DNA of 64,000 bases. Source: CALINF01 sp039980455. Its GTDB lineage: Bacteria > Pseudomonadota > Gammaproteobacteria > Pseudomonadales > Halieaceae. The stretch lies in the NCBI GenBank assembly GCA_039980455.1, contig JBDXCG010000006.1:1-64000 (forward strand), written 5' to 3'. This document shows, in pieces, positions 50,894 to 59,492 of this stretch; the stretch's first letter is position 1, and each line of letters begins with the position of its first letter. Under the pieces are notes generated by a model. It did no database searches. It was not told where the DNA came from and saw only the letters and a list, made by a program, of their open reading frames with translations. Position numbers and translations under genes: made by a program.

Positions 50894-51882
50894 TAAATGA
50901 GGGTATCGAGAATGACCCCCAGCAGGAAGAGGCTGGTAAAGGTGCGTGTGTGCCTGAAGGCGTGAGCCGAGAACCATAATGGCCAAATCTCATCCGGATA
51001 ATTTGCCGGCTGCTCTTGAGGTTTGGGCTGCGAGAGAACTGCCGTCAATTGACGTAGCCCCGGCGCACTAATCAGCACCAGGAGTAATGTCCAGCTGTAA
51101 CTCCCGGCAGCCACCAGGGCGACGCACAACACGTACTGAGCGATAATCATCGCGAGTGTTGTACGCCTGGCCAGGGTGTCCCCCAATATAACCGGCAGTG
51201 TCCTCACAGCTTTCTCAAGATCTGCAGGTGCCTTGTCGATATGCTTGCCAAACAAAACCGTGGTGGGACCAAGCGCAAACACCAGACTTAGCCAGCAGAC
51301 ATCCCAGCTCCAGGTGCCGGTGACAACGTAGAACGTGCCTCCCACCATCAAGGGGCCCCACACCACTAATACGGCGGGCTCACCCAACCCGTAGTACTTC
51401 AAGGGCCAGGTGTAGAACAGTACAAAGAACGCGCCGGCAAGCATCAGGTCCAGCGTGAGTCCGCTACGTTCCCAGATTAGCCAGGCACCCAGTGCAATGG
51501 CGACACCGCCGGTAAGTGCAACGTAACGCCAAAATTGTCGTAGATTCAGCAGGCCATCTTCCAGCACATGTACGCCATACTGATTGCGGTAGTAGTTGTT
51601 TCTATCGATGCCGCGCTTGGAGTCTGTGAGGTCATTGAGCAAGTTGTTGGTAGCGTGGGCAAACATCAACCCCAATGTGGTCGCAAGCCACAGGTTCAGG
51701 TCGAAGCTGCCTGCTCGCCATGCCATCAACCCGCCCAACGCTGCGGCTGTGAACGTCATGAACAGCACCGACGCCCGACACGCAACCAGCCATTTGGCGA
51801 CGGGATCGAGCTGCTGCCACTCTTCTGCATTGAGCTTGGGCATTCTGTCGAGGGCGCGCCCCCACATTCTGATATCGACCAT
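50890..51882 (-). CDS. UbiA/MenA-type prenyltransferase
   Basis: A 330-residue membrane protein with about eight helices. The first Asp-rich motif is NNLLNDLTDSKRGID (near residue 78), where MenA has an N-D-x-x-D-x-x-x-G-D pattern, and the second is GKHIDKAPADLEKAVRTLPV (near residue 213). It belongs to the UbiA superfamily, which prenylates aromatic rings for quinones, hemes or chlorophylls. Placement directly ahead of a quinol dehydrogenase suggests a dedicated quinone step, possibly MenA-like, but no other menaquinone gene is in the window. The ATG at 51882 lacks a clear ribosome-binding site; an internal ATG giving MPKLNAEEW is possible. Confidence 0.72.
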   Translation of the reverse strand: MVDIRMWGRALDRMPKLNAEEWQQLDPVAKWLVACRASVLFMTFTAAALGGLMAWRAGSFDLNLWLATTLGLMFAHATNNLLNDLTDSKRGIDRNNYYRNQYGVHVLEDGLLNLRQFWRYVALTGGVAIALGAWLIWERSGLTLDLMLAGAFFVLFYTWPLKYYGLGEPAVLVVWGPLMVGGTFYVVTGTWSWDVCWLSLVFALGPTTVLFGKHIDKAPADLEKAVRTLPVILGDTLARRTTLAMIIAQYVLCVALVAAGSYSWTLLLVLISAPGLRQLTAVLSQPKPQEQPANYPDEIWPLWFSAHAFRHTRTFTSLFLLGVILDTLIY

Positions 51883-52016
51883 GTGGTGTAGTTACCGGTG
51901 GTGGTGTTGAGCGACGTTGTCAGTGCCTTGCTCAGGATACTGACGCGTTCTTGGGTTTTCTACTGAGTGTGATGGTAAAGTGCGCATTGTATAAAAGCTA
52001 CCTTTGGACTCTCGCT

Positions 52017-53453
52017 ATGTCATTTGCACGCTCTGCTGTACTGGTAACAACGCTTATCTGTTCTCAATTGTCAGCCGCCGCCCCGCGGGAATCCCTAGTG
52101 GACTACCTCGATAGCTCGGCTGATGCTTATGCGGGGCTGGCCCAACAGATATGGGAGTACGCTGAACTAGGCTATCTCGAAGAGCAGAGTTCCGCCTTGC
52201 TGCAGCAGACACTTGCCCAGGAAGGGTTTGATGTGGAGGCCGGCGTGGCCGACATTCCCACCGCATTTGTTGCGAGCTACGGCTCGGGTGAGCCGGTTAT
52301 TGCGCTGCTTGCCGAGTTCGATGCCTTGCCGGGAATTTCTCAGACCAATGCGCCGCAGCGGGAAATCCGTGAAGATCGAAATTCAGGCCATGCATGCGGA
52401 CATCACTTGTTTGGCGCTGGCTCGGTAGCTGCCGCTATCGCTGTGAAGCAGTGGATGGCCGAGAATGACGTTACCGGCACTATCCGGTTGTATGGCACGC
52501 CGGCAGAGGAGGGTGGTTCCGGCAAGGTATATATGGTCCGTGCGGGTTTGTTTGAGGATGTCGACTCTGTGCTGGTGTGGCATCCGGCAGACAGTAATAC
52601 CGCGAACACAACCACTAGCCTGGCCAATAAATCTGCCAAATTCCGCTTTACTGGAATTTCCTCTCACGCGGCGATGGCGCCCGAGCGTGGTCGCTCTGCG
52701 CTGGACGGCGTGGAAGCGATGAATTTCATGACGAATCTGATGCGCGAGCACGTGCCACAGGAAACGCGGATGCACTACGTGATCACCAGTGGTGGCTCGG
52801 CGCCCAACGTAGTGCCTGACTTTGCAGAGGTTTTTTATTACGTGCGACACCCTCAGGCTGAAACGCTCAAAAAACTTTGGACCCGGGTGATGGCAACGGC
52901 GGAGGCCGCTGCAATGGGAACGGGTACAAAGATGGAAGCTGAAGTGATTCATGGCAATCACAGCCTGTTACCCAATGAAACACTCGCGCAACTAATGCAC
53001 AACAACCTCGAGCGCGTGGGTGGCGTTACCTACAGCCCCGCAGAGCAGGCGTTTGCTCAGGAGATTACCCGTACATTGAACTTAGACAGCGACATGCTGG
53101 GCAGCCAGAGCAAGATTCAGCCCTTTACGCAGAAACTCACCATGGGTTCGACTGACGTGGGGGATGTGAGCTGGCAAGTGCCCACGGCTGAAGTGACTAC
53201 AGCTACCTGGGTACCGGGTACCTCCGCGCATACCTGGCAGGCAATCGCAGCAGGAGGTACATCAATCGGTGCCAAAGGCATGCTGGTAGCGGCCAAAACC
53301 ATGGCGCTTACTGCAGCAGATTTGTTTGAGCAACCCGAGGTGATTACGGCGGCAAAGCGTGAGTTTGAGGAGCGCCGCGGCGCGGACTTCAAATATGAAG
53401 CTTTACTGGGTGATCGGCAGCCGCCCCTGGACTACCGCGCGGGAGTGAATTGA
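52017..53453 (+). CDS. Exported M20-family amidohydrolase (AbgB-like)
   Basis: A 478-residue M20D-type peptidase/amidohydrolase, close to p-aminobenzoyl-glutamate hydrolase subunit B. It has a signal peptide (ends near SAAA) and metal ligands in SGHACGHHLFGAGS, PAEEGGSGK, VWHPAD and GTSAHTWQAIA. Family members cleave N-acyl amino acids. The ATG at 52017 gives a normal signal sequence; upstream in-frame GTG codons add a second hydrophobic stretch and are rejected. Divergent from the prenyltransferase. The substrate is unknown. Confidence 0.82.
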   Translation: MSFARSAVLVTTLICSQLSAAAPRESLVDYLDSSADAYAGLAQQIWEYAELGYLEEQSSALLQQTLAQEGFDVEAGVADIPTAFVASYGSGEPVIALLAEFDALPGISQTNAPQREIREDRNSGHACGHHLFGAGSVAAAIAVKQWMAENDVTGTIRLYGTPAEEGGSGKVYMVRAGLFEDVDSVLVWHPADSNTANTTTSLANKSAKFRFTGISSHAAMAPERGRSALDGVEAMNFMTNLMREHVPQETRMHYVITSGGSAPNVVPDFAEVFYYVRHPQAETLKKLWTRVMATAEAAAMGTGTKMEAEVIHGNHSLLPNETLAQLMHNNLERVGGVTYSPAEQAFAQEITRTLNLDSDMLGSQSKIQPFTQKLTMGSTDVGDVSWQVPTAEVTTATWVPGTSAHTWQAIAAGGTSIGAKGMLVAAKTMALTAADLFEQPEVITAAKREFEERRGADFKYEALLGDRQPPLDYRAGVN

Positions 53454-53464
53454 GGGCGCAGCGA

Positions 53465-54112
53465 TCAGAGCGCCTGATCGGTATTGTCGGATTGCTTAAG
53501 AGGGTCGGCGCTGGCAAAAGCAGGCAGTGAAGTACAGTGCTCGTAAATGCTCATAAGGGTTGGGTAAGAACCCACATCTACATTGAAACGCAGCGCGTTG
53601 TACATCTGAGGAATTAGCACGCAGTCGGCCATGGAAGGGGTGTTGCCGAAACAAAATTTACCGCTGTCTGTTGCAACTTGCTGCTCAGCCGCATCGAAAA
53701 CTCGACAAACCCAGTGGCTGTACCATGCGGCTAACTGCTCCTGCTGCGCGTCCAGCTCGTCTTTTAGAAAGTTGAGTACGCTAAGATTGTTCAGTGGGTG
53801 CACGTCACAGGCAATGTTCAAACAAAAACCCCGCATCAACGCTCGCTGCGTTGCAGCCGCAGGGTAGAGCGCCGGCGTTTTGTAGGTGTCCTCCAACCAC
53901 TCCAGAATGGCCATCGATTGGTTGAGAACGGTGCCGTCCTCCAGTTCCAGTGCCGGCACCAACCCCTGCGGATTCAGCGCAAGATAAGGCTGCGCCTTCT
54001 GCTCGGCCGTCACCAAATCAACTGATACCTGCCCGTAGTCAACACCTTTCAGGTTGAGGGCGATACGTACACGGTAGGCGGCGGAGGAGCGAAAGTAGGA
54101 GTAATGTTTCAT
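53465..54112 (-). CDS. maiA: Maleylacetoacetate isomerase
   Basis: A 215-residue zeta-class glutathione transferase that isomerises maleylacetoacetate in tyrosine breakdown. The N-terminus MKHYSYFRSSAAYRVRIALN carries the catalytic Ser pair motif (FRSSAAYRVR), then NPQGLVPALELEDGTVLNQS for glutathione and the C-terminal DCVLIPQMYNALRFNVD. The ATG at 54112 is chosen; the frame is open for 21 more codons. Fits with hppD nearby; fumarylacetoacetase and homogentisate dioxygenase are not in the window. Confidence 0.9.
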   Translation of the reverse strand: MKHYSYFRSSAAYRVRIALNLKGVDYGQVSVDLVTAEQKAQPYLALNPQGLVPALELEDGTVLNQSMAILEWLEDTYKTPALYPAAATQRALMRGFCLNIACDVHPLNNLSVLNFLKDELDAQQEQLAAWYSHWVCRVFDAAEQQVATDSGKFCFGNTPSMADCVLIPQMYNALRFNVDVGSYPTLMSIYEHCTSLPAFASADPLKQSDNTDQAL

Positions 54113-54230
54113 GTTGGCTAACGCTTCTTGGTTTGGGCTGCGTGCGTTTGAGTCTAGGTGAAACTGGTTACACATGGAACCATTTGCCCAGCGGCGTATA
54201 CTGAAGCCTCAGCCTCTCACGGATACCCGC

Positions 54231-54683
54231 ATGACCAAGAGACTCAACTTGGCCCAGTTCCTGCCTTATCGTTGCAATAACCTGGCGGAGCGGATCAGCT
54301 TCTCGCTGTCGCGTATTTACGTGGAGCGCTTTGACGTGAGTGTTGCGCAATGGCGAATCCTTGCAACGCTAGGCGACGGCAGTGAGATGCAGGCCAAGGA
54401 GATAGGGCGAGTTACCAATATGGACAAGGTTCGCGTGTCGCGAGCAGTGACAAGCCTGCGATCGCGAGGTCTTTTGGAGCGCAAGCCGTGTTATACCGAC
54501 AGTCGCGCCGCACTGCTATCGCTATCGTCAGAGGGGCAGCATTTGTATCGCCGTATTGCGCCAGAGGCATTGCATTGGGAAGAACAGCTTCTTCAGCCGC
54601 TGTCGCACGCGGAGCGGCAGTCGCTCTTTGGCATGATCGAAAAGTTAGAGACCCGCTTGGGTGAGATGGAGGCGTCAGCATGA
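54231..54683 (+). CDS. MarR-family regulator
   Basis: A 150-residue winged-helix regulator. After FLPYRCNNLAERISFSLSRI, the DNA-binding region reads VAQWRILATLGDG, AKEIGRVTNMDKVRVSRAVTSLRSRGLLERKP and the wing YTDSRAALLSLSSEG. The ATG at 54231 is preferred; an ATG at 54174 is possible and would overlap the maiA leader. It is divergent from maiA and overlaps the AsnC-type gene by four bases. The likely targets are the adjacent aromatic catabolism genes, by position only. Confidence 0.85.
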   Translation: MTKRLNLAQFLPYRCNNLAERISFSLSRIYVERFDVSVAQWRILATLGDGSEMQAKEIGRVTNMDKVRVSRAVTSLRSRGLLERKPCYTDSRAALLSLSSEGQHLYRRIAPEALHWEEQLLQPLSHAERQSLFGMIEKLETRLGEMEASA

Positions 54684-55138
54684 ACTTTGACCGTATCGAC
54701 CGTCAGATTCTCTCGCTGGTGCAGCGTGATAGTCGCCTCACGCATCAGGAGATTGCCGATCGTATTGGCAGTTCCACTTCGTCGGTGTCGCGTCGTATAC
54801 AGGCGCTGGAAGAGGGCGGCGTTATTTTTGCTAGAGTCGCCCTGGTGAATCCGTCGGCGGTGGGCTTGAATGTGAGCGTAATCTGCAATGTGAAGCTCAC
54901 ACATCACAGCGACGACACCCGGATAGAGTTTGAGAGCCTGGTGGACGATATCCCCGAAATTGTGAGTTGTTATGCGGTGTCGGGTAGTCACGATTACACA
55001 CTGACTGTGGTCGTGAGTGACGTGCAAGCTTATGCCGATTTTCTCAACCAACGTATTCTCAATAGCCACTTGGTGGATGCAGCGTCCTCGAGTTTCACGT
55101 TGCGCACGGTTAAAAACACGACTGAGCTGCACTTCTAG
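54680..55138 (+). CDS. Lrp/AsnC-family regulator
   Basis: A 152-residue Lrp-type protein: N-terminal HTH (MNFDRIDRQILSLVQRDSRL, TSSVSRRIQALEEGGVI) and C-terminal RAM ligand-binding domain (CYAVSGSHDYTLTVVVSDVQAY). The ATG overlaps the marR stop (ATGA). Lrp-type proteins often sense amino acids, so control of hppD and the hydroxylase by Phe or Tyr is plausible inference. Confidence 0.88.
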   Translation: MNFDRIDRQILSLVQRDSRLTHQEIADRIGSSTSSVSRRIQALEEGGVIFARVALVNPSAVGLNVSVICNVKLTHHSDDTRIEFESLVDDIPEIVSCYAVSGSHDYTLTVVVSDVQAYADFLNQRILNSHLVDAASSSFTLRTVKNTTELHF

Positions 55139-55173
55139 ATCTATCTCTGGGTGTTAATCCCGAAATGTCTTCT

Positions 55174-55196
55174 ATTATGGGCGAAAAGCCCAATAT
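55174..55196. promoter_or_regulatory. Inverted repeat upstream of hppD
   Basis: ATTATGGGC and GCCCAATAT are near-complementary around GAAAA (TGGGC/GCCCA perfect, outer bases partly). It lies about 90 bases before hppD, in the gap after the AsnC gene, and could be an operator for one of the two adjacent regulators or a weak hairpin terminator after them. Confidence 0.3.
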
Positions 55197-55285
55197 CAGC
55201 TGCTATCTTGCGAAAAGTGGGCGGCATTCCCATCTGGACCGGCCTACACTTGATGCTCTTATTTCCCGCAGACAGGTAGAGCGCA

Positions 55286-56344
55286 ATGGCAGATCTTTTT
55301 GACAACCCTATGGGCACCGATGGCTTCGAGTTTGTCGAGTACGCTGCGCCGGATCCGGAGCTGTTGCGCGACCTGTTCACCCGTATGGGATTCCCTACGG
55401 TCGCTCATCACCGAACCAAAAACGTAACGCTGCATCGTCAGGGAGATATCAATTTCATCATAAACGCGGAGCCCGATAGCTTTGCGCAAAAGTTTGCGCG
55501 CGAGCACGGCCCTTGTGCCTGTGCCATGGCCTTTCGAGTGAAAGACGCGGCGGCTGCGCTGGAGCGCGCGGTAGAGCTTGGCGCCACCGTTATCAACGAA
55601 TCGATCGGCCCGATGGAACTTAATATTCCGGCTATTGAAGGTATTGGCGGTAGTCGTCTGTATCTGGTTGATCGCTATGGCGATCAGACAATTTATGATG
55701 TCGATTTTGTACCTGTTGCGCCTGACCAAGTTGCAGGGCCGGCCGACACCGGACTTACCTATATCGATCACCTCACACACAATGTGCAAAGAGGCAACAT
55801 GGACAAGTGGGCAGGTTTTTATGAAGACCTATTTAACTTTCGCGAGATTCGCTTCTTCAACATTGAAGGTAAGAAAACCGGCCTTCAAAGCCGCGCGCTC
55901 ACCAGCCCCTGCGGCAAGATTCGTATTCCTATCAATGAGTCCAGCGACGACAAGTCACAGATAGCCGAGTATCTGGATGAGTACAACGGTGAGGGCATAC
56001 AGCACATCGCGCTGGGTACAGACGACATCTATGCCAGCGTTGATACGCTGCATGCGCACGGCCTGACCTTACAAGATACGCCCGATACCTACTTCGATTT
56101 AATCGATGAGCGCCTGCCGGGCCACGCAGAAGATGTCGATGCATTACGCAAGCGCCGGATTCTAATTGACGGCGGAGAAGAGCAAGGTGGCGGTTTTCTC
56201 CTGCAGATTTTTTCCACTAACGTGATTGGCCCGATCTTCTTCGAGTTTATCCAGCGCAAGGGTAACGATGGATTTGGCGAAGGCAACTTCCAGGCCTTGT
56301 TCGAATCGATAGAACTGGAGCAGATGCGCAGGGGCGTTATTTAG
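55286..56344 (+). CDS. hppD: 4-hydroxyphenylpyruvate dioxygenase
   Basis: A 352-residue Fe(II) dioxygenase converting 4-hydroxyphenylpyruvate to homogentisate. Iron ligands are His162 (IDHLTHNVQRGNM), His240 (GIQHIALGTDDI) and Glu320 (FFEFIQRKG). Two vicinal-oxygen-chelate domains are visible. The start ATG is preceded by CAGACAGGTAG. It is followed 9 bases later by the aromatic hydroxylase, so Phe to Tyr to homogentisate steps are clustered. Confidence 0.95.
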   Translation: MADLFDNPMGTDGFEFVEYAAPDPELLRDLFTRMGFPTVAHHRTKNVTLHRQGDINFIINAEPDSFAQKFAREHGPCACAMAFRVKDAAAALERAVELGATVINESIGPMELNIPAIEGIGGSRLYLVDRYGDQTIYDVDFVPVAPDQVAGPADTGLTYIDHLTHNVQRGNMDKWAGFYEDLFNFREIRFFNIEGKKTGLQSRALTSPCGKIRIPINESSDDKSQIAEYLDEYNGEGIQHIALGTDDIYASVDTLHAHGLTLQDTPDTYFDLIDERLPGHAEDVDALRKRRILIDGGEEQGGGFLLQIFSTNVIGPIFFEFIQRKGNDGFGEGNFQALFESIELEQMRRGVI

Positions 56345-56353
56345 GGCAACGCG

Positions 56354-58126
56354 ATGTTGCACGAACCCGGGCATTTGGTCTCACAGGCAGACATTGTTGC
56401 TAGTTTGCCTGTGCACCTGCGCCCATTCGTGAGGGTGCAGGACTATCTGCACTACACGGCGCGTGATCAGGCAGTGTGGCGTTTCGTGATGCGTCACCTC
56501 ACCCGTCAGCTGCGTGAAACAGCGCACCCGGTTTATCTGGAAGGGCTGGCCAAAACCGGTATCGCGCTAGACCATATTCCTTCCATCGATGAAATGAATG
56601 CAGCCCTGGCGCAGTTGGGTTGGCGGGCAGTGATGGTGGATGGCTTTGTTCCGCCTGCTATCTTCATGGAGTTTCAGGCGCTCAAAGTATTGGTTATTGC
56701 GCTGGATATGCGCAGTGTTGATCACATTTTGTATACACCGGCGCCAGATATTGTGCATGAGTCGGCTGGCCATGCCCCGTTCATTGTGGATGTTGACTAC
56801 GCCGAGTTTTTGCAGCGCTTTGGTGAAGTGGGCATGAAGGCGATTGCCACTGAGCACGACTTTCAGGTGTACGAGGCAATACGAGCGCTCTCAATCGTTA
56901 AAGAGTGTCCGGCGAGTAGCGAGCAGGATATTGCCAAGGCGCAAGCCGAGCTGTTGCGACTTTCGGATTATGACGGTCCTCTATCAGAAGCGGCCCTACT
57001 GACTCGTCTGCACTGGTGGACGGTTGAGTATGGCTTGGTGGGTGAACTGGATGACTATAAGTTGTTTGGCGCCGGGCTGCTGTCGTCGCTAGACGAAAGT
57101 GTTCGCTGCATGAATGACGACGTAGTCCATAAGTTGCCACTAACCGTTGATGCAATCACTGCCAAATACGATATTACCTGTCAGCAGCCTCATCTGTTCG
57201 TGACCAAGAGCTGCAAGCATCTCAGTCAGGTGCTCGAAGAATTTGCAGCCTGCATGTGTTTTCGGCGAGGTGGCGCGTCGTCTCTGCGGAAGGCCATTGA
57301 TGCTGGCACGGTTTGTACCGCGCAGTACGATACCGGTGTACAGGTGAGTGGCCATATTGGAGAAGTCATCTGTGATGCGGTAGGCAAGGCTGTCTACTTT
57401 CGTACGGAGGGGCCGACGCAGCTGGCTTGGAAGGATCGGGAGTTGTTTGGTCATGGCACCAGTTACCATGCGCAGGGATTCTCCTCTCCGGTGGGTTTGC
57501 TGAAGGACTTTAGCCGCTGCCTGTCTCAGTACACCTTTGATGAACTGCGGGCTCACAACATCAATATCGGACAATGGGTAACGCTGGAGTTTCTTTCTGG
57601 CGTTACAGTCAGCGGTCTGCTGACAGCGATATTGCGCCAGGAGCATCAGAACCTGCTGCTGAGCTTTGAGCAGTGCACGGTAACAGATCTGCACGGCCGG
57701 CAACTGTTTCAGCCGGAGTGGGGAACCTACGACATGGCAGTCGGTGCAGCCATTACGTCGGTATTCGGCGGCAGCGCTGACCGCTCCGCCTATCAACTCC
57801 ATAAACCCCTACCCAGCACTGCCACAGTGTCAGTCGCCGTAGACGAAGATTTGATGGGCTTATATGAGCAGGTCGCCGAGCTCATTGCGACAGAACGCGC
57901 GATAGAGCGCCGTGCGGAAGATGACATTATTGAACGTCTAAATGCCTATCCCTGCGAGTGGTTGGTGCGCGCAGAACTCTTTGTCTGGATACATCAAGAT
58001 AAGACACTCGCGCCTGCGCTTGCGGAGCGTCTTGAGGCAGAACTGCTAGCGCTTGCCGAAGATCCCGAGCTCGCCCCGTTGATTCAACTGGCCTTGCGCA
58101 CCAGCGCTACCCCCATCGCCGCCTGA
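56354..58126 (+). CDS. Long aromatic amino-acid hydroxylase (phenylalanine 4-monooxygenase family)
   Basis: A 590-residue protein. The catalytic pterin-dependent iron hydroxylase core lies in residues about 25-300: HESAGHAP gives iron ligands His135 and His140, and WWTVEYGL gives Glu224. Bacterial PhhA is about 260-300 residues, so the C-terminal part (about 300-590) is extra; it has VSGHIGEVICDAVGKAVYFRTEGP and NINIGQWVTLEFLSGVTVSG, which I do not recognise. Similar long hydroxylases are known in other bacteria. Next to hppD it should convert Phe (or another aromatic amino acid) to Tyr. The ATG follows the hppD stop by 9 bases. Confidence 0.85.
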   Translation: MLHEPGHLVSQADIVASLPVHLRPFVRVQDYLHYTARDQAVWRFVMRHLTRQLRETAHPVYLEGLAKTGIALDHIPSIDEMNAALAQLGWRAVMVDGFVPPAIFMEFQALKVLVIALDMRSVDHILYTPAPDIVHESAGHAPFIVDVDYAEFLQRFGEVGMKAIATEHDFQVYEAIRALSIVKECPASSEQDIAKAQAELLRLSDYDGPLSEAALLTRLHWWTVEYGLVGELDDYKLFGAGLLSSLDESVRCMNDDVVHKLPLTVDAITAKYDITCQQPHLFVTKSCKHLSQVLEEFAACMCFRRGGASSLRKAIDAGTVCTAQYDTGVQVSGHIGEVICDAVGKAVYFRTEGPTQLAWKDRELFGHGTSYHAQGFSSPVGLLKDFSRCLSQYTFDELRAHNINIGQWVTLEFLSGVTVSGLLTAILRQEHQNLLLSFEQCTVTDLHGRQLFQPEWGTYDMAVGAAITSVFGGSADRSAYQLHKPLPSTATVSVAVDEDLMGLYEQVAELIATERAIERRAEDDIIERLNAYPCEWLVRAELFVWIHQDKTLAPALAERLEAELLALAEDPELAPLIQLALRTSATPIAA

Positions 58127-58267
58127 AATCAGGGCGGAAATCTCCGCTTACCTACCTCGATGTCAGCGCTCCCGCTTCGAAATGGCGAGAGACTGCCAGT
58201 TGGCCTGTTTTTTTGGTTATACTAAAAGTTCTGCCAACATACCCAAAATTCAAAAGGACATGTGCCC

Positions 58268-59440
58268 ATGTCGCTAGACTTCGACAGCGCTCGCTTGCCT
58301 AACCCGAATCTCACCTCGGATCACGAAGAATGGCGCCATCATCTGCGCAAATTTATCGACACCGAGATTATGCCCTTCGCGGAAGAGTGGGATGAGGCCG
58401 GTCACATCCCCATTGAATTGTGGCCGAAAGCCGCTGCGGTGGGTTTGCTTGGGATGGGTTATCCCGAGGAATTTGGTGGTACTAGCGAGGGCATCGATTC
58501 CTGGCACTCCTGGATCGTGAACGAAGAAATGTCCCGTATCGGTGTAGGTGGTATCCCGGCCAGTTTGTTGGTGCACGGCATTGGCCTGCCTCCCGTACTG
58601 AATTGGGGGTCGCAGGCGATGAAAGAGCGCATAGCGCCCTCTGTGCTCTCCGGTGAAAAGCATATATCGCTGGGTATTACTGAACCCGGCGGCGGCTCTG
58701 ATGTTGCCAGCCTCACGACCACTGCAGTGCGCGATGGTGATCACTACGTCGTGAATGGTTCCAAGACGTATATCACCGGAGGCATGCGCGCAAACTGGGT
58801 GTCAACGGCGGTACGCACTGGCGGAGAAGGCGGCAAGGGCGTATCGATGCTACTGATACCGACAGACGCGGAAGGATTCTCGCGCACCCAGCTTGATCGC
58901 AAGCAAGGTTGGTGGGCGTCTGATACCGCCACGCTTTATTTTGACAATGTGCGCGTGCCAGTTGAAAACCTGATTGGCGAAGAGAACAAAGGCTTTCTGG
59001 TGATCATGACCAACTTTAACAGTGAGCGTATGGGCATGGCCTCCGCGATGGAGGCCCTTGGACGTGTATGCCTGGAAGAGGCAGTTGAGTGGGCAACGGA
59101 GCGCAAGACCTTTGGCAAGCGCCTGGCAGATCATCAGGTGATTCGCCACAAAATTGCGCAGATGAAACAAAAACTCAATGCCACGCAGGCATATATCCGT
59201 GTTTGTTATGAGTCCATAGAAGCAGGCAACCCGAATCCTGGCGACATTGCATTGCTCAAGGTTCAGGCCAGCGAAACCATGGAGTTTTGTGCTCGCGAGG
59301 CGATGCAAATCCTTGGTGGCATCGGTTATATGCGAGGTAACCGCGTGGAGCGTATTTACCGCGAGGTACGAGTAAACGCAATCGGTGGTGGCTCCGAGGA
59401 GATCATGCGCGATCTGGCTTCACGCCAGTACGGACTCTAA
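58268..59440 (+). CDS. Acyl-CoA dehydrogenase
   Basis: A 390-residue FAD-dependent acyl-CoA dehydrogenase. It has SLGITEPGGGSDVASLTT near residue 138, the FAD-site VNGSKTYITGGMRA, and the C-terminal MQILGGIGYMRGNRVERIYREV and IGGGSEEIMRDL. The ATG at 58268 is nine bases from AGGA; a GTG at 58262 is too close. Chain-length preference is unknown. It is separated from the next gene by 52 bases. Confidence 0.92.
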   Translation: MSLDFDSARLPNPNLTSDHEEWRHHLRKFIDTEIMPFAEEWDEAGHIPIELWPKAAAVGLLGMGYPEEFGGTSEGIDSWHSWIVNEEMSRIGVGGIPASLLVHGIGLPPVLNWGSQAMKERIAPSVLSGEKHISLGITEPGGGSDVASLTTTAVRDGDHYVVNGSKTYITGGMRANWVSTAVRTGGEGGKGVSMLLIPTDAEGFSRTQLDRKQGWWASDTATLYFDNVRVPVENLIGEENKGFLVIMTNFNSERMGMASAMEALGRVCLEEAVEWATERKTFGKRLADHQVIRHKIAQMKQKLNATQAYIRVCYESIEAGNPNPGDIALLKVQASETMEFCAREAMQILGGIGYMRGNRVERIYREVRVNAIGGGSEEIMRDLASRQYGL

Positions 59441-59492
59441 ATCATCAATTTTAATTGAACAGGCAACACCCCTTTCTACAGGAGAACTGACG

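Noticed and set aside
58195..58223. Promoter before the first acyl-CoA dehydrogenase
   Set aside because: A good TATACT -10 exists at 58218-58223 but no -35 at proper spacing, so it is not listed.
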